NCBI GenBank assembly: GCA_965223725.1
Contig: CBDCXE010000002.1
Location: forward strand, 248,001 to 312,000
Reading direction: 5' to 3'
DNA length: 64,000 bases
From: CBDCXE01 sp965223725 [NCBI: Nitrospinota bacterium]
Lineage (GTDB): Bacteria > Nitrospinota_A > UBA7883
Shown here: one piece after another, positions 1-8,894 of the stretch
How positions within the stretch are numbered: the stretch's first letter is position 1
Layout: every line of letters begins with the position of its first letter
Program-made: the position numbers and the translations under genes
The notes under the pieces: model-generated
Database searches by the model: none
Told to the model about the DNA's origin: nothing
Seen by the model: the letters and a program-made list of their open reading frames with translations, nothing else

Positions 1-538
1 TCTCCGCATCCGTCACCCGCACAACCCGCTCCACCAGCGACCGAAGCTTGAACACCAGCAGATCACGCTTCAGGTCGCTTTCAAACATTTTTGGTGTCAG
101 CTGGTTGGAGTGCAGAATCTCCAGGTAGCGTTGCTTGCTAAAAGCGCCACCCTGCTGGAATTCAGTCATTTTGGTGATTGTATCGCGCACTTCTTCATCC
201 ATTACGGCCAGCCCGGCTTTTTCGGCTGCCCTGATCTGCAAAGCGGAATCAATAAGCGCGTTCATTGCCATGTTTGCCGGGTCGAGGGATTGGAGAACGT
301 TGTAGTCCACCTGATCACCCAACTGTTGCCGGAGTGTCGCTTCTATCTGCCTGGTTCGGCGCTCCAGGCTGGCGTTGGTTATATACTCACCCTTGCCCAC
401 CACCGCCACGATATCGCCCCGGACAGCGCCCTGCTGGCCCCAGACCAGAAACGCTGTGCCTACAAAGGTGAGGGCAACGAGCCAGATCAGCACACGGATC
501 AGGAAGGTTTTGGCGCTTTCGCGAAAGATATTTAGCAT
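1..538 (-). CDS. PpiD/SurA-type periplasmic foldase, N-terminal part (cut by window edge)
   Basis: The minus-strand frame opens with ATG at 538 and stays open for 179 codons to the window edge, so the C-terminus is missing. It begins MLNIFRESAKTFLIRVLIW, a short basic head followed by one membrane anchor (about residues 10-33, ending VWGQQGAV). After that comes a helical SurA_N-like chaperone region with RRTRQIEATLRQQLGD and FESDLKRDLLVFKLRSLVE. This layout matches PpiD-like inner-membrane-anchored chaperones, which fold outer-membrane proteins and usually carry a parvulin prolyl-isomerase domain; that domain would lie beyond the edge and is not seen. The gene follows cpoB after 21 bases on the same strand, so it is probably the last gene of the tol-pal transcription unit. 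It could instead be a SurA-like protein with an uncleaved anchor. Confidence 0.8.
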   Translation of the reverse strand, partial: MLNIFRESAKTFLIRVLIWLVALTFVGTAFLVWGQQGAVRGDIVAVVGKGEYITNASLERRTRQIEATLRQQLGDQVDYNVLQSLDPANMAMNALIDSALQIRAAEKAGLAVMDEEVRDTITKMTEFQQGGAFSKQRYLEILHSNQLTPKMFESDLKRDLLVFKLRSLVERVVRVTDAE

Positions 539-559
539 TATGGACTCAAAATTGACAGA

Positions 560-1492
560 TTAATTCTCTTTGTTTTCGGCGCCCCGGATAGAGTCGAGCC
601 GTTCGGTGGCGATGATCGCTTCGCTGGATGTGGGGTATAGTTCAATGATTTTCTCCAGCCTTTCAATGGTCGATTTTTCGCTGCCCAGCTTCGACATGGC
701 GAACGCGCTGCGCAACAGGCCGGCCGGCGCCTTGTTGCTGTCCGGATAGTCCGCCACCATATCGTCAAACGCTTTCAAGGCTTTGCCATATTCTTCCTTG
801 CCATAGTAAGCCTCGCCCAGCCAGAACGCCGCATTGTCCGACAGCTCGGTATCAGGATAGCGCTCCAGATATGCGGTGAACCCGTTGACCGCCACCTCGT
901 GCGAGCCTTTCAGGTACGCTTCGTACGACTGTTGATACAAATCCTCAGGGGTCAGTCGGGCAAAGTCTGACCCTGCCACACCGTCAGCCGCCTGTTCTTC
1001 CCCTGTCGCGGTGGCGCCATTGCCGCCCTCTGATCCAGATACATAAAACTTGGCCACTTCGGCGCGATGATCCCGGCGACTGATCCTGTTCCTCGCCTCC
1101 ATCAGGCTGATGAACGCCAGGGTCTCCGCCATGAGCTTATTCAGCTTGCGGTTGATCTCCTCCAGCCGGGCGTTGGCCGCCTGGGTCCGCTCCAGCACGA
1201 TTTTGTTGCCCGCTGCGCCAGAGCTGGTCACATTCTCCGTGATTGATTGCGAGCGTTCGTTCAGCTCTTTCATCTGCTCGGTCAGGGTCAGCATGGTCCT
1301 TTGCAGCTGCTCCAGATTGGCCGCCATGTCCGCCTGGACCTTTACGTTGCCATGGAGGAACTTGACCCGCTTGTCGATATCGGCGATCCGCTGCAGCATC
1401 AGGTCTTTCTCTTCCCGGGATGTCGTCTCGCACCCGGAGAGGGGGAAAATGGTCGCCAATGCAACGATCAAAGCAACTTTGCGAAAATTCAT
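560..1492 (-). CDS. cpoB: Tol-Pal system periplasmic protein CpoB (YbgF)
   Basis: The 310-residue protein has a signal sequence ending in the lipobox LSGC (Cys about residue 21). E. coli CpoB is soluble, so here the protein is probably lipid-anchored. Residues about 25-150 are rich in heptad-like Leu, Glu and Lys and look like a long coiled coil, the trimerisation region of the family. The C-terminal 125 residues hold tetratricopeptide repeats (LYQQSYEAYLKGSHEVAVNGF, then AAFWLGEAYYGKEEYGKALK). CpoB links outer-membrane constriction by Tol-Pal to septal peptidoglycan synthesis during division. It lies directly after pal, the usual position. A hairpin in the gap to pal may reduce its expression relative to the upstream genes. 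Confidence 0.9.
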   Translation of the reverse strand: MNFRKVALIVALATIFPLSGCETTSREEKDLMLQRIADIDKRVKFLHGNVKVQADMAANLEQLQRTMLTLTEQMKELNERSQSITENVTSSGAAGNKIVLERTQAANARLEEINRKLNKLMAETLAFISLMEARNRISRRDHRAEVAKFYVSGSEGGNGATATGEEQAADGVAGSDFARLTPEDLYQQSYEAYLKGSHEVAVNGFTAYLERYPDTELSDNAAFWLGEAYYGKEEYGKALKAFDDMVADYPDSNKAPAGLLRSAFAMSKLGSEKSTIERLEKIIELYPTSSEAIIATERLDSIRGAENKEN

Positions 1493-1511
1493 TTCAAGCT
1501 ATATCATCCAT

Positions 1512-1552
1512 TAAACAAAACCGGGGAACCACAAGACAGATGCGGCTCCCCG
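1512..1552 (-). terminator. Hairpin between pal and cpoB, possible attenuating terminator
   Basis: On the minus strand a 9-bp stem (CGGGGAGCC pairing with GGTTCCCCG, one G-T pair, loop 13 nt) is followed by GTTTTGTTTAA. It lies in the 106-base gap between pal and cpoB. The U tract is interrupted, so partial termination is more likely than full stop. Confidence 0.5.
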
Positions 1553-1598
1553 TATAGTCAGACTCTTTTAAAATCGCTACTGATTACCCGGCAAATGG

Positions 1599-2120
1599 CT
1601 AGTTGGTAACCAGAAAATGCGCCCGGCGGTTTTTCGACCAGGCAGCTTCGTCATGGCCCGGGTCCGCCGGCAGCTCTTCACCATAGCTGATGGTATACAG
1701 CCGGTCCTCGGTGACGCCCAGGGAAGCGAGATAGTTCTTCACAGAGTTCGCCCTGCGCTCGCCCAGCGCCAGGTTATACTCCTCGGTGCCCCGCTCGTCA
1801 CAATGACCCTCGATCTGTATTTTTGAACCAGGATTGGCCAGGATCCAGTCCGCGTTGGCCTGCAGGATGGCGCGCGCCTCGTCGGTGATATCAGACTGAT
1901 CGAACTCGAAATAGATATCGTTCAAGGTACCAGGAACTGGAGGATTAAATCCCTTTCGAACTTCATCTTGCATTTGTTCCTCGGTCATGACACCGTTATC
2001 GGTCCCATTCATCCCTTCTTCTGTCGTTCCTTTCTTGCCCGACGCGCACGCCCCGAGTGTAAATGTGAGTACTATTGTAAATAAAACCAGATACTTTTTA
2101 CTGTTCATCAGATGGCTCAT
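1599..2120 (-). CDS. pal: Peptidoglycan-associated lipoprotein Pal
   Basis: The start is placed at the ATG at 2120 because an AGGAGAGG ribosome binding site sits 7 bases upstream; the open frame extends further to 2210 without such support. The resulting protein has 173 residues. A lipoprotein signal ends in LGAC (Cys about residue 25), followed by a Gly/Thr-rich linker and a C-terminal OmpA-family domain with the peptidoglycan-binding motif [20 protein letters not shown]. Pal anchors the outer membrane to peptidoglycan and binds TolB. It follows tolB, with a gap of about 140 bases, in the standard tolQRAB-pal-cpoB order. Confidence 0.95.
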   Translation of the reverse strand: MSHLMNSKKYLVLFTIVLTFTLGACASGKKGTTEEGMNGTDNGVMTEEQMQDEVRKGFNPPVPGTLNDIYFEFDQSDITDEARAILQANADWILANPGSKIQIEGHCDERGTEEYNLALGERRANSVKNYLASLGVTEDRLYTISYGEELPADPGHDEAAWSKNRRAHFLVTN

Positions 2121-2261
2121 GGCCCCTCTCCTAATCGAAAAAGAATTATTGCAACAATGCGGCTTGATAGAACTTCGAGCCACTCTAACAAAACCTGTCC
2201 CCCTTTTCAAGGGGAAATTACTGATAATTTTATACCAGATTGATCACTCCATAACATTATT

Positions 2262-3599
2262 TTAATCTGGCCCCCACGAGGGCAAATAACCGCCCCCCGG
2301 CAGGTCCCGGAGCATCTTCCGTCCGGAGCCGTCCGCGTTCATCGTATACAGTTGTGGCTTGCCGGTTTTTGTGGAGGTAAATATTATATGATTGCCGTTG
2401 GGCGACCAGGACGGACTTTCGTTGGAACCGCCCCCAAAGGTCAGCTGCTCGGAGGACCGTCCGTCGTTGGCATTGGACGTGACTATATGAAAACTGCGGC
2501 CCAACCGTGATGTATACGCGATCATGTCGCCCTTTGTGGACCAGGTGGCGCCGTCGCTGTATCCGCCTTTGTATGTGAGCCGGCGCTGGGCGCCGCCGTT
2601 ACTGCTCATAATATATATCTGCGGCGAGCCGGACTTGTCCGATGTGAACGCCAGCCGCTTGCCGTCGGGCGACCATGTGGGCGATGTCTCGATCGAGCGG
2701 GAGCTGGTCAGCTTCCTCGGGTTGCTGCCGTCGGCGTTGCTGACATAGATGTCGGAGTTGCCCCGGCGGGACAGGGAATAGGCGACCTTCGTGCCGTCCG
2801 GCGACCATTCACCGGTGGAGTTGAGCCCGATTTTCGTCGAGATCGGATACCGTTTTTTCGCGGTCAAGTCGATGGCGTACAGGTCCGGGTTGCGATAGCG
2901 ATAGGTTGTGAACAGGATCAGGTTTTTCTTTGCGTGGTTCCAGTCTGGCGACATCACGATCGACCGGTCGCTGGTGATTTTCCTCGGTTTATGGCCATCA
3001 TAGTCCATGATAAAAAGCTCTTTGCGCCCCTTCACCCTGGAGACAAAGGTCACCTTCGTCCTGGCGACGCCGGTCTCGCCAATCAACCGCAGCAGGAAAT
3101 CGTCGGCAAACTGATGCGCCATCTGGCGGAACAGTTTTCGGGGGCCAGTATAGCGCTTCGCGAACAAAGATTCCTTCGCCTGAATATCATAAACTTTCGC
3201 TTCCAGCGCCAGCTTGCCACCGCCTACAGTTTTTACACTTCCCTTCACCAGGAAGTTGGACGCGAGGGTCTTCCATTCATCGTAGTTTATTTTGCCACTC
3301 TTCAGGTCCTTCATCGTCGCCTGACGCATAAACCGGTAGTTTTCGTTCGGTTTGAAATAGCTGGTAAACTTCAGGTCATAGTTGATGATCTCCGCCGCCT
3401 CCGCGCCCAGCTCTTCGGTATCCTTGCCGGAATAAAACATGTGCGGCACCGCAACCTCCAGCAGGGCGCTCCCCTCCCTGTGTATACCGATGCGCACATC
3501 TGTTTGCTCGGCGAAGGCGACGGGGGCCAATAAAACAAGTATCAATATAACCGGGGCCAGCGCTTTATTCCTAGCGCACTTGATCATAATCGAATCCAA
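2262..3599 (-). CDS. tolB: Tol-Pal system translocation protein TolB
   Basis: The 445-residue periplasmic protein has a signal peptide (hydrophobic stretch ILILVLLAPVAFA), an N-terminal TolB domain, and a C-terminal beta-propeller with repeated WSPDG-type blades (PDWNHAKKN, EWSPDGTKVAYS, TWSPDGKRLAFTS, SWSPNGNHIIFTS). TolB shuttles between Pal and the inner-membrane TolA. The start codon is a TTG at 3599, supported by AGGAG six bases upstream; an ATG at 3587 is the alternative. The start lies inside the end of tolA (29-base overlap), which suggests translational coupling. Confidence 0.95.
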   Translation of the reverse strand: MDSIMIKCARNKALAPVILILVLLAPVAFAEQTDVRIGIHREGSALLEVAVPHMFYSGKDTEELGAEAAEIINYDLKFTSYFKPNENYRFMRQATMKDLKSGKINYDEWKTLASNFLVKGSVKTVGGGKLALEAKVYDIQAKESLFAKRYTGPRKLFRQMAHQFADDFLLRLIGETGVARTKVTFVSRVKGRKELFIMDYDGHKPRKITSDRSIVMSPDWNHAKKNLILFTTYRYRNPDLYAIDLTAKKRYPISTKIGLNSTGEWSPDGTKVAYSLSRRGNSDIYVSNADGSNPRKLTSSRSIETSPTWSPDGKRLAFTSDKSGSPQIYIMSSNGGAQRRLTYKGGYSDGATWSTKGDMIAYTSRLGRSFHIVTSNANDGRSSEQLTFGGGSNESPSWSPNGNHIIFTSTKTGKPQLYTMNADGSGRKMLRDLPGGGYLPSWGPD

Positions 3600-4386
3600 A
3601 ATGTACTCCTAACGAACTTCCTTTATAGCCATCTGGCAAGGCCGGAAAGGGTTGAGCTTTTTCCACCGCTTCGATAACGCTCCTGTCGAGCGCCACACTG
3701 CCTGAAGACTGCTCCAGCGATACGCCGAACACGTTGCCATTCCTGCCTATCTTGAAATAGACGATCGGGTCGTCCTGCTGTACTATATTGTTCAGCCGGT
3801 GGGTGATCCAGTTTTCCCTCACCATTTGCTCCACCCTTTTCAGGTACCATAAATATTTGAACTCCACCCCATCGGTCACTATGGTTTTGCGTGGCGGGCC
3901 TTCCTTTTTGGCGGTGGTTTTTTCCGGCGCCACCGTCGGTTTTGCCTTCTCCGGCTCTGGCTTTGCGGTTTTCACCGGTTGTGTTTCCTTCTCCACCGGC
4001 TTTGGCTCTTCTTTTTTCGGGACGATCTTTTCCTTCTTCGGCTTGGTTTTTTTCTTGTCCACGACCGGTTTCTTTTTGGGTGGTTTTTTCACCGGCGGTT
4101 TTTTCACCTTCGGCTTCGGTGGTTCCGGCTTTGGCTTCTTTTTCTCCGGCTCTTTTTTGGGCGCCGTCGGCTCCAGCAGGCTGCTCGGTTTCGGGTCCGG
4201 CAGGTTCACCAGTTTCACCTTGTGGCCCGGCACAATCGGCCTCGGTTTGTATGTGAAGAGCGAATAAACCACCAGAGCCAATATGATCGCCACATGCGCC
4301 ACGGCCGAGATACCCAACGCCCGGATGAACTGTTGCGATGTGTTCAGATCCCGATCTCTGTGAGTTAACACCTGGGCGCCATTCAT
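3571..4386 (-). CDS. tolA: TolA-like energy transducer with TonB C-terminal domain
   Basis: The 271-residue protein has one N-terminal membrane helix (about residues 24-45, ISAVAHVAIILALVVYSLF) for contact with TolQ/TolR. A long Pro/Lys/Glu-rich periplasmic stalk follows (about residues 60-170). The C-terminal domain (about 175-271, with VEQMVRENWITHRLNN and VALDRSVIEAVEKAQPFPALP) resembles TolA/TonB C-terminal folds. Position between tolR and tolB identifies it as TolA. The stalk is unusual: many TolA proteins have an Ala/Lys/Glu helical stalk, whereas this one is Pro-Lys repeats as in TonB. The gap to tolR is 74 bases and no strong ribosome binding site is visible. Confidence 0.9.
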   Translation of the reverse strand: MNGAQVLTHRDRDLNTSQQFIRALGISAVAHVAIILALVVYSLFTYKPRPIVPGHKVKLVNLPDPKPSSLLEPTAPKKEPEKKKPKPEPPKPKVKKPPVKKPPKKKPVVDKKKTKPKKEKIVPKKEEPKPVEKETQPVKTAKPEPEKAKPTVAPEKTTAKKEGPPRKTIVTDGVEFKYLWYLKRVEQMVRENWITHRLNNIVQQDDPIVYFKIGRNGNVFGVSLEQSSGSVALDRSVIEAVEKAQPFPALPDGYKGSSLGVHFGFDYDQVR

Positions 4387-4460
4387 CGAACAAGGTTATC
4401 CCTTTCTGCATCTCGCGCCGTTTTGATCGGGTCATAAAACGCCAGTGTCATAAACATAAT

Positions 4461-4895
4461 TTACTTTTCCGATCCGACCGGGTATTCGGTCACCATGCCC
4501 AGGTTGGCGATGCCGGCCCGTTTGATGATTCCCATCACTTTCATCACCGCGCCATACTCCAGCCCCTTGTCCGCCCGCAAAAACACCTCGGTTTTCGGCG
4601 CCACGGAGGCCAGGGTTTTGAGCTTGTCGGTCAGGTCCTGCTCGGTTATCCGTTTGTCATTATAGAAAATGTGGCCATCCCCGCGGACGCTGACCACGTT
4701 CTCTTCCTTTATCTCCAGCGTGCCGGTGTCTTCCTTCGGCAGGTCTATGCTGACCCCGCTCTGCATCATGGGGGCGGTGATAAGGAATATTACCAGCAGA
4801 ACCAGCATCACATCCACAAAGGGGGTGACGTTGATCTGTGTCATCACAGTCGAAGCCTTGCGGCGAAACCGTTTGCCGCCGGTGTCCTCTATCAT
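4461..4895 (-). CDS. tolR: Tol-Pal system protein TolR (ExbD/TolR family)
   Basis: The 144-residue protein has a cytoplasmic basic head, one membrane helix (about residues 20-42, INVTPFVDVMLVLLVIFLI) with the conserved Asp of the proton path (FVDVMLVLL), and a periplasmic ExbD domain. Together with TolQ it forms the proton channel that energises TolA. Its start overlaps the tolQ stop by 4 bases (ATGA), a coupled arrangement. Confidence 0.93.
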   Translation of the reverse strand: MIEDTGGKRFRRKASTVMTQINVTPFVDVMLVLLVIFLITAPMMQSGVSIDLPKEDTGTLEIKEENVVSVRGDGHIFYNDKRITEQDLTDKLKTLASVAPKTEVFLRADKGLEYGAVMKVMGIIKRAGIANLGMVTEYPVGSEK

Positions 4896-5644
4896 CCCGA
4901 ACGCTTGATATAAATCCTGTCGATCAAGGAAAGCATATCCAATGAAAAGTTGTCCAGATCGGTCGCTTTTATTTTTACCCGATAGATAAAATAGTTATAG
5001 GCGATGACCGCAGGTATGGCCGCGAACAGGCCGGCGGCCGTGGCGATCAGCGCCTCCGCCACGCCGGGCGCCACCGCGGCGATGTTGGCCGTGCCCTTGG
5101 CGCCGATGCCCTGGAACGAGCTCATGATGCCCCACACCGTGCCGAACAGGCCGATGAAGGGGGTGACGGAGCCGGTGGTCCCCAGGAAGATCAGCCATCG
5201 CTCCAGCTTGGTCACCTCCTGCGCCGTCGCCCGCTCCAGCGATCTGCCCACAGAGTCGAGCTTTTCGAGGAGCATGGTTTCATCTTCATAGTTGCGCTCT
5301 TTGCTGGTCACGCGGAACTGGGCGGCCAGTTCTATATAACCAGCCAGGAACACCCGGGCCATGGGGCAGTTTTTCAGTTTTTTGGCGTAGTTGTATACGT
5401 TTTCCAGCTGGCCCCGCTTAGAAAAAACCTCTTTGAAATCTTCTGTTTCACTGCGGATTTTCCGATAAAGCTTTAGCTTATGATAAATAATGCCCCACGA
5501 TATCATGGAGAAAATGAGCAAGGAAACTAACACGAGCATGGCTACTGGGCCAGATCGCATAATAAGGTCTACTGTGGAAAAGTCTTGGGCGCCAGGTATG
5601 GCCGCTGTGGCGGCAAAGTATATAACTGCTAATAAATCACTCAT
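4892..5644 (-). CDS. tolQ: Tol-Pal system proton channel protein TolQ (ExbB family)
   Basis: The 250-residue inner-membrane protein has three predicted membrane helices: about residues 30-52 (GPVAMLVLVSLLIFSMISWGI), about 145-165 after LERWLIFLGTTGSVTPFIGL, and about 185-210 (EALIATAAGLFAAIPAVIAYN). The segment GLFGTVWGIMSSF matches the MotA/TolQ/ExbB signature. It is the first gene of the operon and has a sigma-70-like promoter about 60-90 bases upstream. TolQ and TolR convert proton motive force into movement of TolA during outer-membrane constriction. Confidence 0.95.
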   Translation of the reverse strand: MSDLLAVIYFAATAAIPGAQDFSTVDLIMRSGPVAMLVLVSLLIFSMISWGIIYHKLKLYRKIRSETEDFKEVFSKRGQLENVYNYAKKLKNCPMARVFLAGYIELAAQFRVTSKERNYEDETMLLEKLDSVGRSLERATAQEVTKLERWLIFLGTTGSVTPFIGLFGTVWGIMSSFQGIGAKGTANIAAVAPGVAEALIATAAGLFAAIPAVIAYNYFIYRVKIKATDLDNFSLDMLSLIDRIYIKRSG

Positions 5645-5706
5645 TTACATCGGCTCATGCTTATATTATTCAGCCAGTTTTCTCGGTTTTCAAGCAAACT
5701 GTCATA

Positions 5707-5735
5707 AGTTTAGTGTTAATTGGAATATTTGTCAA
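5707..5735 (-). promoter_or_regulatory. Predicted sigma-70 promoter of the tol-pal operon
   Basis: On the minus strand, TTGACA (5735-5730) is followed after 17 bases by TAAACT (5712-5707). The -35 box is perfect and the -10 box is partial. It lies in the divergent gap between tolQ and the SCO1 gene and points towards tolQ. Confidence 0.55.
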
Positions 5736-5882
5736 TAGATATATTTTAGTCTAAATCACTTTTTTACCAATTTCTGCCATCCAGGTGGTCAACAAGAAAT
5801 ATCTGCCATTTTTACATTGCTTATTTTCCGGACAGTTTGATATATTCCCAGCTTGTCAAACCATTAAAATGGATAAGGTTTT

Positions 5883-6500
5883 TTGAAAAAAGAGGCTATA
5901 GTCACAATTATTGGCGCAGCGCTGATCATAGCCGGGATCTGTATCGGAGTGTATGCCTATAAAAGCTCCATAGCGGGCCGCTCCGGCTCGTATCACAGCG
6001 ATTTTGATTTTTCAAACAACCCTCGGATGGGGGGCGATTTTACCCTGTCGGATCATAATGGCAAAAGCGTGAACCTGCACGATTTCAAAGGTAAGGTGAC
6101 GCTGATATTTTTCGGTTATACATACTGCCCGGAGATATGCCCCACCGGCCTGAGTGATATCAATCGGGCGCTCGGTTTTTTGGGTGAAGAGGCGAAGGAT
6201 GTGCAGACGCTTTTCATTTCCGTCGATCCGCAGCGGGACACGCCGGAAATCGTGGGCAGATATGTGAGCGAATTCAACCCGACGTTCATCGGGCTGACCG
6301 GGACGGACGAGCAAATTCGCGACGTGGCGCGAAAGTACGCTGTGGCGTACAGTATCGGCAAACCGGACGGGGATGGCGATTACGACGTCACCCATTCTGT
6401 ACACACCAGCCTGATCGGGCGGGATGGCAACTTGAAATCGTTCACCAAATACAAAACACCGGCCAGTGAACTGGCGGAGTTGATCAAAGAGAATCTTTAG
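5883..6500 (+). CDS. SCO1/SenC family copper chaperone
   Basis: The 205-residue protein has an uncleaved N-terminal helix (about residues 6-27, IVTIIGAALIIAGICIGVYA) and a periplasmic thioredoxin fold. It carries the copper-binding CxxxC motif in GYTYCPEICPTGL (about residues 80-86) and the partner His in VTHSVHTSLIG. Family members deliver copper to, or reduce, the CuA site of cytochrome c oxidase. The start is TTG at 5883, placed 5 bases after AAGG; no ATG fits. A PCu(A)C chaperone follows 46 bases later, the classical partner for CuA assembly, although no oxidase gene is in the window. Confidence 0.92.
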   Translation: MKKEAIVTIIGAALIIAGICIGVYAYKSSIAGRSGSYHSDFDFSNNPRMGGDFTLSDHNGKSVNLHDFKGKVTLIFFGYTYCPEICPTGLSDINRALGFLGEEAKDVQTLFISVDPQRDTPEIVGRYVSEFNPTFIGLTGTDEQIRDVARKYAVAYSIGKPDGDGDYDVTHSVHTSLIGRDGNLKSFTKYKTPASELAELIKENL

Positions 6501-6546
6501 CCACTTTCAACGTTGGGCGTTTGCCTTGCAGTTACAGGAGAAATCT

Positions 6547-7029
6547 ATGATGAAAGTTTTGACAAAGCTGATTATCGCAATATCCATTTCATCCGCCGGG
6601 TTGGCCCATGCGGGCGAGATCGAGATCAAGGACGCCTGGGCCAGGGCGACCATACCCAGCGCCAAAACCGCGGCGGTGTATATGGTGATCGTCAACAACG
6701 GATCGGCCGATGGAAAGCTGACCGGCGCCAAAACACCCATAGCCAAAAAGGCGCAGATCCATTCCACCGAGGTTAAGGATGGAATGATGATGATGAGCAA
6801 GCTTGATCATCTGGTGGCGCCTGCGGGCGGGCAGGTCGAGCTGGCGCCGGGCGGGAAGCATCTGATGTTGATCGGCCTTGAACATGGGCTGAAGGCGGGT
6901 GAGATGATACATCTGATGTTGAGCTTTGAAAGCAGGGACGATGTGATGGTGATGGTCCCGGTCAAGGAGAGTGGCGAGGAAGGGATGTACCACGGGGAAC
7001 ATACGCATGAACATCACGACATGGAATAA
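6547..7029 (+). CDS. PCu(A)C-type periplasmic copper chaperone
   Basis: The start is placed at ATG 6547 because ACAGGAG lies about 6 bases upstream, giving 160 residues; the open frame reaches back to 6526. The protein has a cleavable signal peptide ending GLAHA and a cupredoxin-like domain. Met/His copper ligands appear in order: IHSTEVKDGMMMMSKLDH and then GGKHLMLIGL, matching the family pattern H-x10-M-x21-H-x-M approximately. The C-terminal tail is His-rich (YHGEHTHEHHDME), as seen in several homologues that also bind Cu(II). It probably hands Cu(I) to the CuA site with the SCO1 protein encoded just upstream. Confidence 0.92.
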   Translation: MMKVLTKLIIAISISSAGLAHAGEIEIKDAWARATIPSAKTAAVYMVIVNNGSADGKLTGAKTPIAKKAQIHSTEVKDGMMMMSKLDHLVAPAGGQVELAPGGKHLMLIGLEHGLKAGEMIHLMLSFESRDDVMVMVPVKESGEEGMYHGEHTHEHHDME

Positions 7030-7073
7030 GAAGCGGCATGACAAGGATATGCGGCCACTGCCATGCTCACCAA

Positions 7074-8657
7074 TCAGAAATCTTTAAAGCCATCCTCATC
7101 AAAAGGTATAGCGCTCTGTTCGACAGACCCGGTTTTTGAGGTATTTTCCGCATAAACAGGTGTCGGTTTGGCCCGAGGTTTGTGACCGTTCGAGCTGCTA
7201 TTTTTCTCATCATCAACCGGCTCTGCAGTTATGTTTTCCATGGTTGAGCCTTCATAAAAAGCGCTCAGCTTTTTCACCACATTCCGGAGGACCAGGGTCT
7301 GCGCGCTCAGATCCTCGCTGAAATAGGCGGACTCCGCCGCGCTGGCGGCGTTGCGCTGGGTTAGATGGTCCAATTGATATACGGCCTGGCTCACTTGCGA
7401 TATTGCGTCCGCCTGCTGGTTGGAGGCGGCGGCTATGGAGCTGATTAACTCGCTCACTTTTTCGGCGCCGATGGAGATCTGCTCCAGAGCTTGGGCGGAT
7501 TTATCTACTATTTCCGAACCAGCGTTAGCTTTTTCCACTGCATTCGCGATCAGCAGGGAAGTATCCCGTGAAGCGGTGGCCGACCGCTGGGCCAGGTTGC
7601 GCACTTCTTCGGCCACCACGGCAAAGCCTTTGCCATGCTCCCCGGCGCGCGCCGCTTCCACCGCTGCGTTGAGGGCCAGCAGGTTGGTCTGAAACGCTAT
7701 CTCTTCTATCACCTTTATTATTTTCGATATCTCGCTGGAGGACTCTTTGATCGATTCCATCCCGGTGACCATGTTGCGCATGGAGTCCACTCCGTCGCTG
7801 ACCATTTTCATGCTGTTGCCCATCAAAACGTCCGCTTCGTTGGAGTTTTCCGCGTTCTGTCTGGTCATGGATGATATCTCCTCCAGTGACGCAGAGGTCT
7901 CTTCCAGGGATGAGGCTTGTTCGGTGGCGTCTTCCGCCAGCGACTGGCTGTAATCGGCTATTTTGGCGGAGGCCAGGTTTACATTGGAGCTGGTTCCGAT
8001 CAGCTCTCCCACTATCCTGGATATTGGGTCTGTTATGGAGCGGACAAGGAAATATCCGGAAACTATCATGATGATCACCGCGATAATGGCAGTGATGGTG
8101 AGTAATGTAATTACACTGTTAACCGTCCGGGTCAGTAATGCGGTTTCCTCCACAGTGGCGTTGTCCAGCTCGTCGGACAGGTTAGCCAGGGCATCCAGAA
8201 ATGGCTTGTCATTTATTTCTGTAAAACCATCGATCTGTGTGGCTGATTTGCCTTCGTCGAAAAGACTTTTGGCTTTGCTTGCCGCCTCTTGATATATGCG
8301 CACTTTTTCACTTATCTTTGTGAGCGCAATTCTCTCTGTGTCGCTTATGGACCCGGACGCCCGATAGTTATTGACGTCAGCCTCTATCTGGCTCGTTTTG
8401 TCCAGAAACCTATTGAAATGCTGGATATCATTGCGCAGAATATAGTTTTTAAATTCATGGATGGCCCCGCCATAACCCATGGACGCATGGATATCCAGCA
8501 GATAATGCCGCTTCTCCTGAACTACGTCCACATAACTGTTCCAGCCGTTCTTTACATCATTAAAGTTCATGACAGCGACAGCGATGGTTACTGTCAAAAT
8601 AATAACCCCGAACGCCACCAGTAATATCAGCTTCTGGCTCAGCCTCATTGCGGACAT
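7074..8657 (-). CDS. Methyl-accepting chemotaxis protein
   Basis: The 527-residue receptor starts at ATG 8657, 8 bases after AGGAG. Membrane helix 1 spans about residues 9-30 and helix 2 about 182-205, enclosing a periplasmic four-helix-type sensor of about 150 residues that contains [15 protein letters not shown], a segment I recognise from other receptors and kinases of this type. A HAMP region follows ([14 protein letters not shown]), then the signalling domain with the hairpin tip [20 protein letters not shown]. Glu/Gln-rich stretches such as [16 protein letters not shown] are likely methylation sites. The tail lacks the NWETF-type CheR tether. It is monocistronic, with no che genes nearby, and its ligand is unknown. 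Confidence 0.93.
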   Translation of the reverse strand: MSAMRLSQKLILLVAFGVIILTVTIAVAVMNFNDVKNGWNSYVDVVQEKRHYLLDIHASMGYGGAIHEFKNYILRNDIQHFNRFLDKTSQIEADVNNYRASGSISDTERIALTKISEKVRIYQEAASKAKSLFDEGKSATQIDGFTEINDKPFLDALANLSDELDNATVEETALLTRTVNSVITLLTITAIIAVIIMIVSGYFLVRSITDPISRIVGELIGTSSNVNLASAKIADYSQSLAEDATEQASSLEETSASLEEISSMTRQNAENSNEADVLMGNSMKMVSDGVDSMRNMVTGMESIKESSSEISKIIKVIEEIAFQTNLLALNAAVEAARAGEHGKGFAVVAEEVRNLAQRSATASRDTSLLIANAVEKANAGSEIVDKSAQALEQISIGAEKVSELISSIAAASNQQADAISQVSQAVYQLDHLTQRNAASAAESAYFSEDLSAQTLVLRNVVKKLSAFYEGSTMENITAEPVDDEKNSSSNGHKPRAKPTPVYAENTSKTGSVEQSAIPFDEDGFKDF

Positions 8658-8894
8658 TTTACCGTCTCCTAAAAAGCCTTCTCATTTCGGATCGTGCGGC
8701 GCCGTCAGACACACCACACATCTGCTTTATATCTACAGAATTTATCGGCAGGATGCCCGATTTTCTTAAGGATAGCGCGCGCTGCCTAAAAAAAAAGGCA
8801 CATTTCCAGAATCATGATACAAACTGATTTGCATACTTAATACGCATGGTTTAACATGGTTGATTAAGTTAATTCATGAAGGAATCGATTAACC

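Noticed and set aside
3623-4435. Open frame of 270 codons on the minus strand in another frame of tolA
   Set aside because: It is a reading-frame shadow of the Pro/Lys-rich stalk, with low-complexity composition, and has no signal or domain; the tolA frame has family match and position.
2262-5644. ExbB-ExbD-TonB iron uptake system
   Set aside because: Adjacent TolB, Pal and CpoB make this the Tol-Pal system despite the TonB-like stalk of TolA.
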